NCBI GenBank assembly: GCA_963839925.1
Contig: CAWIWV010000001.1
Span: 992,001-1,056,000, forward strand
From: Bog-756 sp963839925
GTDB lineage: Bacteria > Actinomycetota > Acidimicrobiia > Acidimicrobiales > RAAP-2
Length of the DNA stretch: 64,000 nt
Reading direction: 5' to 3'
The first letter of the stretch is position 1. Each line of letters opens with the position of its first letter. The position numbers and the translations under genes are program-made. Shown here one piece after another: positions 24,776 through 33,411 of this stretch. Under the pieces are notes generated by a model. It saw only the letters and a program-made list of their open reading frames with translations, was not told the DNA's origin and searched no databases.

Positions 24776-25327
24776 TCAGCGCCGCGAACGATGCGCGGAC
24801 TCGTGCTCGAGCAACCAAGTCTTGCGGTCGAGACCTCCGCCGTAGCCGGTGAGCTGACCGTTCGATCCGATGACTCGATGGCACGGGACGATGAGTGCGA
24901 TCGGATTGCGACCGTTCGCGAGCCCGACCGCGCGTGACGCATTGGGATTGCCGACTCTGCGAGCGAGCTCCCCGTAACTGATGGTGGTGCCGTACGGGAT
25001 GTCCACGAGGTGCTCCCACACTGTCTGTTGGAACTCGGTTCCCCCCTCCAGTCGGATCGGGATGTCGAACTCGGTCAGAGAGCCGCTGAAGTAGGCCTCG
25101 AGTTGAGCGACGATGTCACCGAACCAGGCATCGTCTCTCTCCTGCATCGCCGGCGCCGGCCGAAGGTGCGCCTGGCCGTCCATGGACAGTCCGGTGAGAT
25201 GGCCGTCGGAACCGGACAGGGTGAGCGTCCCGATCGGGCTGGGGATGGAGGTGGTGACAGAAGGGGCCTCGTGTGTGGATTCCCGCGTGGTCCTTCGTGT
25301 CGACGGCGGAGCAGTTGTGGTTGTCAT
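24776..25327 (-). CDS. ogt: Methylated-DNA-protein cysteine methyltransferase
   Basis: 183 residues. It removes alkyl groups from O6-alkylguanine onto its own cysteine. The active-site motif IVPCHRVIGSNGQLTGYGGGLDRKTWLLEHE and the DNA-binding helix GTTISYGELARRVGNPNASRAVGLANGRNPIALI are intact. The first about 25 residues are Thr/Arg-rich and extra. The ATG at 25327 overlaps the stop of the Ada/AlkA gene (ATGA), so the two repair proteins are cotranslated. Full domain order for the pair: methyl-phosphotriester sensor, AlkA glycosylase, then alkyltransferase on a separate chain. Confidence 0.95.
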   Translation of the reverse strand: MTTTTAPPSTRRTTRESTHEAPSVTTSIPSPIGTLTLSGSDGHLTGLSMDGQAHLRPAPAMQERDDAWFGDIVAQLEAYFSGSLTEFDIPIRLEGGTEFQQTVWEHLVDIPYGTTISYGELARRVGNPNASRAVGLANGRNPIALIVPCHRVIGSNGQLTGYGGGLDRKTWLLEHESAHRSRR

Positions 25328-26901
25328 CGCGTTGATTCTCCTCGTGTTGATGATGCAGATCGGGTGGTCGCTCGAGAGGCGGGACTCCTTGGTGGCCAAG
25401 CGTTGATGCTGTGATCGGTCAGGGACCACAGGTATTGCACGGCGTAGGCGCGCCATGGGCGCCAGGCCTCCGCCTCCCTGAGCATCGCGGGCTCGGACGA
25501 CGATGGGAGACCCGCCGCCTCTGCGCCTCGACGCACACCGAGGTCGGATGCCGGAAAGGCATCGGAATCGCCCAGGGCACGCATCGCGATCACGCTCGTG
25601 GTCCACGGCCCGACACCTGGGGTGTCTCCGAGGACCGACAGTGCTTCAGCCCGGTCGCAGCCGATGCCGAGGTCGAGGCGTCCTGTGGCGAGTGCTTCCA
25701 CCAGAGAACGCAGGGTTCGCCGGCGGGCTCCTGGGAGTGCAACATCGGCGTCTTGCAACGCCTCTGACGATGGAAAGAGGTGGGTGAGCTCACCATCGGG
25801 ATCGGTGATCGGCTCGCCATGCTTCCGGACGATGCGCCCTGCGTGGACCTGTGCGGCCGCAGTCGATACCTGCTGGCCGAGCACAGCTCGGATCGCGAGC
25901 TCTGCGCCGTCGATGCACCGCGGAACCCGACGACCAGGGGCCTTGAGGACCGCGGAACGCAACGTTGGAGAGGAGGCGAGATGTCTGTCGATGGCCTCGG
26001 GGTCAGCGTCGAGGTCGAGCAACCACCGGCAACGGGCGATCGTCGTGGTCAAGTCCCTCAGGTCGGACAGCACGGCACGGCAGGTGATGTGTGTGGGGCC
26101 AGGGGTGAGCTCGACGATGCCGGGACCATGCTCCAGTCGGAGCGTTCGTCGATAGGTGAGACCTCGGACCTCTTCGACACCGGCGATCGCGGTCGCCGCC
26201 AGGTGGCCGAAGAGATTGTCCGGACAGAGGGGTTGCCGGAACGGAAGCCGTAGGACGATCGAGGTCGAAGAGACCCCGCTCGGCTCGGGGGTGCCGGCTG
26301 TTCCGGAGCCGTTGCCGGCTTTTGCAGCCCGCGTACGAAGTTGGGACGGCGAGCTCGCGAAGACGGAGCGAACCGTCTCGTTGAACTGACGCACACTCGA
26401 GAAGCCGGCAGCGAATGCGATGTCTGCCATCGGCAGGCGGGTGGTCTCGACGAGGATCCGGGCGGTCTGCGCCCGTTGCGCCCGGGCCAGCGCCGTCGGC
26501 CCCGCACCCACTTCGCTGGAAAGAAGGCGCTCCAGTTGACGAACGCTGTAGCCCAAGCGAGACGCCAGTGCCGGAACACCCTCGCGGTCGACCAGTCCAT
26601 CGGCGATGAGCCGCATTGCTCGAGCGACCACGTCCGCACGGATGTCCCACAAGGGTGAACCGGGGGATGTGTTCGGTCGGCAACGTTTGCAGGCTCTGAA
26701 TCCCGCCCGTTGCGCCGCGGCGGCCGTCGGATAGAAGCGCACGTTCGCCCGCATCGGAGTCTTGGCCGGACAGCTCGGACGGCAGTAGATCCCTGTCGAG
26801 GTGACCGCGGTGAAGAACATGCCGTCGAAGCGCGGGTCCCGCGACCGCACGGCGACGTAGCAACGTTCGAAGTCCTCGATCACCCCACCAGCCTCCACCA
26901 T
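25324..26901 (-). CDS. alkA: Ada-sensor/AlkA fusion: 3-methyladenine DNA glycosylase and regulator
   Basis: 525 residues. N-terminal Ada zinc domain (SRDPRFDGMFFTAVTSTGIYCRPSCPAKTP with four cysteines, ending in CKRCRPN), whose first cysteine takes methyl groups from DNA phosphotriesters. An AraC-type helix-turn-helix follows (LASRLGYSVRQLERLL, IAFAAGFSSVRQFNETVRS). Residues about 225-490 are AlkA: AlkA_N, then helix-hairpin-helix glycosylase with AIRAVLGQQVSTAAA, LPGARRRTLRSLVEAL and the GPWTTSVIAMRALGDSDAFPASD loop with the catalytic aspartate. It probably both excises alkylated bases and induces the operon. The last about 25 residues are unlike family members. Confidence 0.93.
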   Translation of the reverse strand: MVEAGGVIEDFERCYVAVRSRDPRFDGMFFTAVTSTGIYCRPSCPAKTPMRANVRFYPTAAAAQRAGFRACKRCRPNTSPGSPLWDIRADVVARAMRLIADGLVDREGVPALASRLGYSVRQLERLLSSEVGAGPTALARAQRAQTARILVETTRLPMADIAFAAGFSSVRQFNETVRSVFASSPSQLRTRAAKAGNGSGTAGTPEPSGVSSTSIVLRLPFRQPLCPDNLFGHLAATAIAGVEEVRGLTYRRTLRLEHGPGIVELTPGPTHITCRAVLSDLRDLTTTIARCRWLLDLDADPEAIDRHLASSPTLRSAVLKAPGRRVPRCIDGAELAIRAVLGQQVSTAAAQVHAGRIVRKHGEPITDPDGELTHLFPSSEALQDADVALPGARRRTLRSLVEALATGRLDLGIGCDRAEALSVLGDTPGVGPWTTSVIAMRALGDSDAFPASDLGVRRGAEAAGLPSSSEPAMLREAEAWRPWRAYAVQYLWSLTDHSINAWPPRSPASRATTRSASSTRGESTR

Positions 26902-27023
26902 TCCGTGTCGGCTGTCTGGCGGAAATGCGACATCACCATCGGAGGCTACGGACTGCTCGAAGCCAGTGAAACGGCCTGGTCAGGACGCCGAACGCCCCGG
27001 TCTGGCGGAAGGCTCGGGGCGGT

Positions 27024-28295
27024 TCAGTCCGAAACCGGGAGTTCGAGCGCCTCCTTGCCCGTGAGCCACGGCCTTCCCGCCGCCGCCAGTTCCTCCCACT
27101 TCTGAAGGTCGTCACCCCGCTGCCCGAGAGCCTCCGGGGTGGGCCCGACCCGCTCAGCCAGGGGAGCGAGGGCGTCGAGGTCGAAGTGGTAGCACTCGGC
27201 CGCGTTGGAGCCGAGGATCTGCTGCGTCTCGTCGACGGGAATGTCGCAGAACGCCCGACCCAACCACTCCCGCGTGTGGGGCCAGGTGCCCTCCGGATGC
27301 GGGAAGTCGTTGCCCCACATGATGTTGCCCAGGCCGATCTCGTAGCGACGTGCGAGCTCCCGTCTCCGTGTGTTGGACGCTCCGATGTAGCAGTTGCGGT
27401 CGAAATACTCACTCGGGCGCATCGAGAGGTGCGCTGTCAGTTGTTTGCCGAGCTTCTTGGCGGCGTGCTCGCGGTCATAGACGATGTCGGAGCTCCAGAG
27501 CAGATCGGGCGCCCAAAAGGCGCCGCATTCGGTGATGACGAATTTGAGGTCTGGGAATCGCTCGAAGGTTCCCGCCCAGAGGAGGAACCAAAGGGGCCGC
27601 ATCGACCACCAGCGAACCTCTGCGACGTAGATCCCGACGCTGTCGCCGTAGGAAGCTCGATCGGCGGCCCCCGAGTGGACATGGACCGGCATCTCGAGCT
27701 CCGAGCAGACCGACCAGATCGGGTCGTACTTGCGGTCGTTGTACGGGGCGTAGGGCTGCCACATCGACGGAATGAGGATTCCTCCCCGCAGCCCGGACTC
27801 GCGCGCTCGGCGGATCTCCGCTACTGCGGCGTCGACGTCGAAGATCGGCACGATCGCCACCCCGGCTCGGCGGTGTGGGCTGTCGCTGCAGAGCTCGGCC
27901 AGCCACCGATTGTGGGCTTTCGCTCCTGCCATCAGCAGCTCGATGGGAACCTCGGCGGTCGAAGCCAGGCCGGCCCCGAACGGAGCCGAGGCTCCTCCGG
28001 TCACCGCGTCCGCGTCGGGGAAGATGACCTCGCCGACGATGCCGTCGTGGTCCAGCTCCTCGTCGCGGCGTTTCGCGTCCCATCCGCCCCGAAGCCCTTC
28101 GGCGTTCTCCTGCTCCCACTCCTCGGCGAACTCCTCGTTGCGCAGCCCTTGCTCGGCGAGCTCGGCCTCCATCGCGGCTCGGGCGGCCAGGTACTGGTCG
28201 AACGGCTCGCGAAACTCGGGATCGAGCCACTCTCGGTACTCGACGCTCGGCAAGCCGGCATGGCAGTCGGCGGATATCACCAGGTAGTTCTTCAC
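27024..28295 (-). CDS. Amidohydrolase (ACMSD-like, PF04909 type)
   Basis: 423 residues. NYLVISADCHAGLPSVEYREW holds the metal-binding D-x-H in the variant ADCH; GIVGEVIFPDADAV, KAHNRWLAELCSDSPHRRAGVAIVPI, MPVHVHSGAADR, LKFVITECGAFW and IMWGNDFPHPEGTWPHTREWL (metal aspartate) follow. Members decarboxylate or hydrolyse aromatic or side-chain acids. It is a paralogue of the gene at 30-31 kb. GTG 28295 is chosen because the protein then opens just before the metal motif and GGGAGCG lies upstream. Last gene of a four-gene cluster. Confidence 0.86.
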   Translation of the reverse strand: MKNYLVISADCHAGLPSVEYREWLDPEFREPFDQYLAARAAMEAELAEQGLRNEEFAEEWEQENAEGLRGGWDAKRRDEELDHDGIVGEVIFPDADAVTGGASAPFGAGLASTAEVPIELLMAGAKAHNRWLAELCSDSPHRRAGVAIVPIFDVDAAVAEIRRARESGLRGGILIPSMWQPYAPYNDRKYDPIWSVCSELEMPVHVHSGAADRASYGDSVGIYVAEVRWWSMRPLWFLLWAGTFERFPDLKFVITECGAFWAPDLLWSSDIVYDREHAAKKLGKQLTAHLSMRPSEYFDRNCYIGASNTRRRELARRYEIGLGNIMWGNDFPHPEGTWPHTREWLGRAFCDIPVDETQQILGSNAAECYHFDLDALAPLAERVGPTPEALGQRGDDLQKWEELAAAGRPWLTGKEALELPVSD

Positions 28296-28335
28296 AGGGG
28301 TCGCTCCCTTGTCGGTTGGACGGCTCGTGACAGGC

Positions 28336-29220
28336 TCATCCCGGAACCTCACGGAGGTAGGAGGGGTTGCTCCGGGCGAGCATCGAATCGGCACGGGCCC
28401 GAATCTGGGCGTCGATCGAGTCGCTCCGCGGCAGGATCCAGAAGTCGCCGGCGGTCACCGCACGGACGACCTGATCCGCGACCTCCGACGGCTCGGTGTA
28501 GTGGGCCTCGATGCCTGCTGCTGCCATCTGGGCTTCGATGTCTTCGATCGTGGGGTACGGCGTCTGGCGCGGTCGTTCCTTCGCCAGCTCGGGTGGGCGT
28601 ACCCGCCACGAACTGAAGATGCCGGTGCGCAGCATGTTGGGCCCCGGGAAGAGCACCGAGGCTCCGACCGCGGATCCCGCGTCTTGGAGCTGGGCGTAGA
28701 GGCATTCGGTGAGGGTGACCACCGCGGCTTTGGTGACCGCGTACTGCGGGGTGCCCCGAAGCGGCGAGACCCCACCGTTGCCCGAGGAGGTGTTCACGAC
28801 GTGTCCCTCGGCTCCGGAGGACACCATCGTCGGCACGAACGCGTTGATGCCGTGGATGATGCCGTTGACATTCACGTTGAAGGCCCAACGCCAGTCGTTC
28901 AGCTCGTGCTCCCAGATCGCTCCCTCGGCCCCTGCGCCGATGCCGGCGTTGTTGCAGAGCAGATGGACGGCTCCGTACGCGTCGAGCGTCGCATCGCGGA
29001 GACCTTCGACCGAGGAGAAGTCGGAGACGTCACACCGGACGCCGGTGACCTCCAGGCCATCGGCCCGGAGCTCCTTGACCGAATCGTCGAGTGGGCCGTC
29101 GTCGACGTCGGCCAGCACTACCTTCATGCCTTCGCGGGCGAACCGTTCGCCCATGGCGCGTCCGATCCCCCCGGCGCCCCCGGTGACGACCGCGACTTTC
29201 CCGTCGAGGTTCTTGATCAC
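28336..29220 (-). CDS. Short-chain dehydrogenase/reductase
   Basis: 294 residues. NAD(P)-binding VVTGGAGGIGRAMGERF, DVDDGPLD after strand two, CNNAGIGAG, the serine in VVNTSSGNGGVSP and the YAVTK catalytic pair. A longer tail (about residues 200-294) with PPELAKERPRQTPYPTIEDI is typical of steroid-type SDRs in actinobacteria. The substrate is unknown. Its GTG overlaps the stop of the acetoacetate-decarboxylase-like gene as GTGA. Confidence 0.9.
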   Translation of the reverse strand: MIKNLDGKVAVVTGGAGGIGRAMGERFAREGMKVVLADVDDGPLDDSVKELRADGLEVTGVRCDVSDFSSVEGLRDATLDAYGAVHLLCNNAGIGAGAEGAIWEHELNDWRWAFNVNVNGIIHGINAFVPTMVSSGAEGHVVNTSSGNGGVSPLRGTPQYAVTKAAVVTLTECLYAQLQDAGSAVGASVLFPGPNMLRTGIFSSWRVRPPELAKERPRQTPYPTIEDIEAQMAAAGIEAHYTEPSEVADQVVRAVTAGDFWILPRSDSIDAQIRARADSMLARSNPSYLREVPG

Positions 29221-29993
29221 TCGCCGACCGGAGACATGTCGTCGTAGCGCTGGTGTACGTAGGGGCGCAGCCACTCACCCGGCACGGTGCCGTGGATCTC
29301 ACCTCGTTGGACACTGCTGCGTTCGGCCAGTTGGATGCTGAGCACTTCGCGGACCGGAAGGTCGGCGACCGGGTCGAAACGGGAGTCTCGCAAGAGCACC
29401 TCACCGGAGACCTCCTCGAGCCTGCGTGTCTGCTCGGTCCGATGGCAGTAGACCAGGGCGGGATCGCTGTCGAAACCTTTGCCGTCAGGAGATGGCAGGA
29501 GCTTGAAGTAGAAGTCGGTGCGCGTCTCGGTACTCGGAAGCTCGAGATCCCCGACGATCTTGCCGCTCACGTTGACGATCTCGGTGCCCATCCGGGCGAA
29601 GGTGCCGGTCACCTGGTCGCCGTCACGGTTGAGCTCGACCGACCCCAGCTTCTTGGGTTCACCGAAGGTCTCGCGACCACCGATGACCGACTGCTCGGTT
29701 GTCATCGGCATCAACAGGGCGTAGAAGCCATCGGTGCCTTCGTGGCGTGCCCGTACCGAAAAACTGCCTGCGCCGAAGGTCGGGTACCCGGCGATGTCGA
29801 CCGTGGCGACGGTGACCTTCACCAGCGGTTCGCTTCCCGGTTCGATGGGGGGCGGCAGGACGGCGGCGATGATCTCGGGATCGGTCAGGTAGGTCGCGAC
29901 GAGGGTGTTCGCCCAGACGTCGACCGAGGTCGCCTCGACCTCGCGGTTCCGCAACTGTTCTTCAGAACGTGCTCCATATCGGATGGCTCCCAT
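29217..29993 (-). CDS. Acetoacetate decarboxylase-family protein
   Basis: 258 residues. The family decarboxylates or hydrates beta-keto acids by a Schiff-base lysine. That lysine appears in GGRETFGEPKKLGSVELNRDGDQV; PMTTEQSVIGGRE and GYPTFGAGSFSVRARHEG also fit. C-terminal length and the second domain (LVYCHRTEQTRRLEEVSGEV) match actinobacterial members. GGGGGTCCC lies before the ATG at 29993. Gene order and tight overlaps suggest one pathway with the flanking SDR and amidohydrolases, perhaps ring-cleavage or side-chain products. Confidence 0.85.
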   Translation of the reverse strand: MGAIRYGARSEEQLRNREVEATSVDVWANTLVATYLTDPEIIAAVLPPPIEPGSEPLVKVTVATVDIAGYPTFGAGSFSVRARHEGTDGFYALLMPMTTEQSVIGGRETFGEPKKLGSVELNRDGDQVTGTFARMGTEIVNVSGKIVGDLELPSTETRTDFYFKLLPSPDGKGFDSDPALVYCHRTEQTRRLEEVSGEVLLRDSRFDPVADLPVREVLSIQLAERSSVQRGEIHGTVPGEWLRPYVHQRYDDMSPVGE

Positions 29994-30057
29994 GGGACCC
30001 CCTTGTTCGGTTGGCTTGTGTGGCTCGGTCGTGTCGCTTGCTTCGTGTGTCTCGTTG

Positions 30058-31281
30058 TCAGGTCATCCCGGCAAAGGCCGGGCACCGGTCGGCGTCTTCG
30101 GGAATCTCCGCGGCCTCCAGGGGCCGGTTGATCTCGGCGTGGGTCGGGCCCACCCGCTCGGCGACTTTGCTGAGCGCGTCGAAATCGAATCCGAACAGCT
30201 GCGCAGCGTTTCCCCCGACCATCGCCTGGACTTCGACCGGATCGATACCCGCGAACGAGACCCGCAGCGCTTCGTTGCTGAAGGGGTAGCTGCCTTCTTT
30301 GTGCGGGTAGTCGCTACCCCACATGATCTTGTCCACGCCGACCAAGTGACGCATCGCTGCTTCCGCCGGCCGCATGAAGCTCGAACCGACATGGCACTGG
30401 CGGGCCCAGTATTCACTCGGGCGAAGGGAAAGTTGTGAAACCACTGGCTGGCCCCACTCGATCTCTTGGGAGCCGGTGGCGTTGCCCATCCGGGTGTAGA
30501 AGTAGTCGAGGGTCCCGAGCGTCTCGGGGATCCAGGCGGTACCCTGTTCGGTGAAGACGAACTGGAGCTCGGGATGGCGTTCGAGGACGCCGGCGAAGAT
30601 GAGGTGCCAGAGGGATCGATGCGCCCACCAGGTGACCTCCAGCATGAACATGACCTTTTCGATGTCCTGATCGCCGAGTGCGGGCACCGCACTTCCGCTG
30701 TGGTGGTTTACAGGGAGACCCGCCACCTCGCACGCCCGCCAGAGCGGGTCGTAGGCCCGCGAGTAGAGGGGCTCGAGCCCTGAGCCCGGGGGTGCGCCCG
30801 GCAGGAGGACACCGCCGGTCATACCGGCCTCAGCGGCCCACTCGACCTCGGCGACGGCGGCCGGAACGTCGTGCAGCATGATCTGGACGATCCCGACACG
30901 ACGCCCGGGTGCTGCTGCGCAGAAGTCGGCAAGCCAACGGTTGTGAGCGCGGAGCCCGGCCCATCGGAGCTCGAGGTCGCCGTCGCTCGCGCCGGGAACC
31001 TGCGCCTTCAGGGAAGGCTCGGGGTAGAAGGGGGGGATCGTGTTGGGGAACACGACCTCGCCGACGATGCCGTCGGCCTCCAGCTCGGAGAGGCGACGGG
31101 CACGGTCCCAGTTCTGACTCGCGTCCTCGCCCATGAGATCGTCGTAGGGGATCCGGTACTCGGTGGCCCACTCGTCGAACTGCCGGTGGAGTCTGGACGG
31201 TAGGTACTCGCGGTACTCGTGGAGTTCCGCCCCACCGTGACAGTCCGCCGAGATGATCGTGTATCGGTCATCGTCGGCCAT
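30058..31281 (-). CDS. Amidohydrolase (PF04909 type), paralogue of the gene at 27-28 kb
   Basis: 407 residues. YTIISADCHGGAELHEYREYLPSRLHRQFDEW has the same ADCH variant as its paralogue; GIVGEVVFPNTIPPFYP, GLRAHNRWLADFCAAAPGRRVGIVQI, LPVNHHSGSAVPAL, QFVFTEQGTAWIPETL and KIMWGSDYPHKEGSYPFSNEAL follow. First gene of the minus-strand cluster. The divergent TetR gene begins 68 bases away with a candidate operator, so it likely controls this promoter. Two related amidohydrolases in one cluster suggest two successive or alternative substrates. Confidence 0.86.
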   Translation of the reverse strand: MADDDRYTIISADCHGGAELHEYREYLPSRLHRQFDEWATEYRIPYDDLMGEDASQNWDRARRLSELEADGIVGEVVFPNTIPPFYPEPSLKAQVPGASDGDLELRWAGLRAHNRWLADFCAAAPGRRVGIVQIMLHDVPAAVAEVEWAAEAGMTGGVLLPGAPPGSGLEPLYSRAYDPLWRACEVAGLPVNHHSGSAVPALGDQDIEKVMFMLEVTWWAHRSLWHLIFAGVLERHPELQFVFTEQGTAWIPETLGTLDYFYTRMGNATGSQEIEWGQPVVSQLSLRPSEYWARQCHVGSSFMRPAEAAMRHLVGVDKIMWGSDYPHKEGSYPFSNEALRVSFAGIDPVEVQAMVGGNAAQLFGFDFDALSKVAERVGPTHAEINRPLEAAEIPEDADRCPAFAGMT

Positions 31282-31335
31282 GGCCTCGCCTCCCCCTGTT
31301 CACTCCGGTCTCACACCCCACCCGTCACCCTGCCC

Positions 31336-31350
31336 TGTAACATCGTCACA
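31336..31350. promoter_or_regulatory. Candidate TetR operator, TGTAAC-ATC-GTCACA
   Basis: An inverted repeat with 5 of 6 matching base pairs and a 3-base centre. It covers the TAACAT -10 box and the first base of the TetR start codon, the expected place for autorepression and control of the divergent cluster. It is short, so chance is possible. Confidence 0.4.
31338..31343 (+). promoter_or_regulatory. -10 box TAACAT, leaderless-type
   Basis: TAACAT ends 6 bases before the ATG at 31350 of the TetR gene. Confidence 0.45.
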
Positions 31351-32081
31351 TGGCGACGGGGCGAGGTCAAGCAGGTTCTCCGGGGGCCCGGTCCGGGACG
31401 CGATCCTCTTCTCGAAGGTCCTCGCAAAAGCGAAGTGGGGGATTGTCGCGAGACCAGGTACTCGACGCGGCCTCGCTCATCGTCGAGGCCGACGGGCCCG
31501 ACGCGCTGACTGTCCGCGGGCTGGCCGACAAGTTGGGTGTGGCGGTCACCGCCCTGTACTGGCACGTCGGCGACAAGCAGGCTCTCTTCGACGGGGTGGC
31601 CGAGTTGGCGATCTCGAGGCTTGGGGAGGTCTCGGTCCGGGGCAGGAAGCCCGAGGACCGGATCATCTCGATCGCCACCTCGTTGCGGGCGGTGCTGCTC
31701 GAGCGTGCGGCGCTGGTGGCCGTGGTGCATCGACAAGGACGAACCGCGGCGCTGTTCCAGCCGGCCCGTCGGGTCCTGGTGGGAGAGTTGCGAGAAGCCG
31801 GAGTTTCCGCAGTCGGGGTGGCATGGGGGGTGCAAGCGGTGCTCGATTTGGTGATCGGATCGGTGCTGTTGGACCGCCAGCTCGAACGGCAGCCCGCCCA
31901 ACGCGACCATGCAGAGGAGCTCTGGTCGCTCGACGACGCGTACGACGACCCGGAACTGCTGGAGGTCTTGTCCCGTCCGTCGGACGAAAGTCAACTCTTC
32001 GACCGCACGCTGGCAGTCGTGGTGAAGTCCGTGCTGGACGGTTCGTTCGTGCCGCCCAAAGCCGGTTCCAAGCGGGGCTGA
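31350..32081 (+). CDS. TetR-family transcriptional regulator
   Basis: 243 residues. An Arg/Ser-rich leader of about 30 residues, then the DNA-binding helices LSRDQVLDAASLIVEADGPDALTVRGLADKLGVAVTALYWHVGDKQALFDGV (residues about 31-82). The C-terminal part (ILSIATSLRAVLLERAALVAVVHRQG, then VQAVLDLVIGSVLLDRQ) resembles the TetR_C domain with a ligand pocket. It is divergent from the catabolic cluster, with a candidate operator in the short gap, so it is the probable repressor of that cluster and of itself. Confidence 0.88.
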   Translation: MATGRGQAGSPGARSGTRSSSRRSSQKRSGGLSRDQVLDAASLIVEADGPDALTVRGLADKLGVAVTALYWHVGDKQALFDGVAELAISRLGEVSVRGRKPEDRIISIATSLRAVLLERAALVAVVHRQGRTAALFQPARRVLVGELREAGVSAVGVAWGVQAVLDLVIGSVLLDRQLERQPAQRDHAEELWSLDDAYDDPELLEVLSRPSDESQLFDRTLAVVVKSVLDGSFVPPKAGSKRG

Positions 32082-32085
32082 TCGG

Positions 32086-32156
32086 AGCGGCTGAAGGGGA
32101 TCGAACCCTCGTCATCAGTTTGGAAAACTGAGGCTCTACCATTGAGCTACAGCCGC
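32086..32156 (-). tRNA. tRNA-Gly (anticodon UCC)
   Basis: A full cloverleaf: acceptor arms GCGGCTG and CAGCCGC, D arm GCTC-AATGGTA-GAGC, anticodon stem TCAGT/ACTGA with loop TTTCCAA, T arm GAGGG-TTCGATC-CCCTT, discriminator T. The anticodon is TCC, reading GGA. The 3' CCA is not encoded. Confidence 0.93.
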
Positions 32157-32493
32157 ATGTGAGGAACAGCGAGCATAACATCGGCTGTTCGGCCGGCCTG
32201 AGTGGTCGTTCCACCAGGTTGCTTCCGTTCGGGTTCTCGTGTGCTCTCTTGGTGGGAGCCAGCCGTCGTCGGATTGATGATTCGTGGCTCTTTGTCGAGA
32301 ACACGCGCCTCGCGTGCTGGGCGAGCCCGGATTTCCGTCAGCAGATACACCGAGGCGCGCGTATTTGCGTGAACAGGTCGTCGCTGTGTGTCGACACAGC
32401 CCGGAGGACGAACAGACGCTCGATGCGGAGTTATGGCTGACTGCGAGCTTGGCGGGTCAGAGTCCTTCTGAAACGACGAGGCCCAGCTGGGGC
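32157..32493. other. Intergenic region of about 340 bases without a convincing gene
   Basis: Between the tRNA and the GtrA gene. The only long frame (32159-32440, 93 codons, plus strand) has no start signal and a composition unlike neighbouring proteins. The one regular element is a perfect 12-bp palindrome TGTGTCGACACA at 32387-32398. Confidence 0.5.
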
Positions 32494-33234
32494 TTAGCTC
32501 GGCTCAACCGACCAGCTGCCTTCGGCGGGGCCGGCGGCTACCTCAGGAAGAGCACTGTCGGTCGCAGCAGCGACCGATGTGGCCGATTCGGCAAGCACTG
32601 TTGATGAAAATGATCCCGAGGAGTCCGCAGCCGACTGCCCGTTCGGGAAGATGATCTTGTGGTACACCGCGTACTTCAGCACGAAGAAGACCGCGTTCAC
32701 CGCCAGGAAGGTGAGCCCGATGAGGGCGAGGTGGTACTCGTGTCCCTTCGGGATGAGCTTGGCGATGCCTCCGGTGACGAGGGCGATCAAGATCCAGCAC
32801 ACCACCGAGGTGGTCCAGTACAGCACCACCTGGCGTCCGACTCGATCTCGCTCGGCGTCCTTCCAGATCCAGTAGCGGCTCATCAGGTACGAGGGAATGG
32901 TCGCAGCGACGTTCGCGATCATGGCGGCGACGGTTGCCCCGGTGGCGCCGGTGCTGACCAGAATCAGGAGGATTGCTTCGCTCATCGCAAAGGCGATTCC
33001 GGATGTGGCTCCGTATCTCACCACCCGGCCGAGATGTGCTCGTTTCCGGAACAGGAGCTCGCGTACCCAGGTATTGGCCCTCTCGAGAGGTCCGTAACGA
33101 GCCGGCTCCCCGGACGGTTCGGCGGATCCTTCGAGACCATTCGCGACTTCGATGTCCGAATACGGGCGAGTGGCAAGAAGCACAGCTTCTTCCGTGTCTC
33201 CGCGTTCGGTTGAATACACGTTGCGATCACTCAC
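32494..33234 (-). CDS. GtrA-family membrane protein
   Basis: 246 residues. A soluble N-terminal part (about 60 residues), then four hydrophobic segments from GRVVRYGATSGIAFAMSEAILLILV to AVNAVFFVLKYAVYHKIIF, the GtrA pattern with the conserved N-terminal VRY and C-terminal phenylalanines. GtrA proteins flip or carry polyprenyl-linked sugars for wall or polysaccharide glycosylation. The C-terminal 45 residues are Ser/Ala-rich and disordered. GTG start at 33234 without a clear Shine-Dalgarno. No glycosyltransferase is adjacent. Confidence 0.78.
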   Translation of the reverse strand: MSDRNVYSTERGDTEEAVLLATRPYSDIEVANGLEGSAEPSGEPARYGPLERANTWVRELLFRKRAHLGRVVRYGATSGIAFAMSEAILLILVSTGATGATVAAMIANVAATIPSYLMSRYWIWKDAERDRVGRQVVLYWTTSVVCWILIALVTGGIAKLIPKGHEYHLALIGLTFLAVNAVFFVLKYAVYHKIIFPNGQSAADSSGSFSSTVLAESATSVAAATDSALPEVAAGPAEGSWSVEPS

Positions 33235-33411
33235 CCGACAACAAACCCCCCACGCTCATTCGCCGGTGCAGCCCCACTTTCCCATCGGCTTGGTAGGGAA
33301 AACGCCACAATGAGAATGCGGTGATTGCCCTATCTCTGAGTGGGTTAAGGGTATCAGTTTGCATCAACAAGCATCAATGGAGAAACGGATGCTGTGAGCG
33401 GGCTGAGAAGG

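Noticed and set aside
24700..24942. Longer N-terminus for the diguanylate cyclase
   Set aside because: It would overlap ogt by about 167 bases and read random residues; the GTG at 24699 starts just before the membrane helices.
32387..32398. 12-bp palindrome TGTGTCGACACA as an operator
   Set aside because: No promoter or gene start close by; mentioned only in the region entry.
32159..32440. 93-codon open frame after the tRNA-Gly
   Set aside because: No Shine-Dalgarno or -10 box at the right distance, odd Arg/Ser/Cys composition and no family resemblance.
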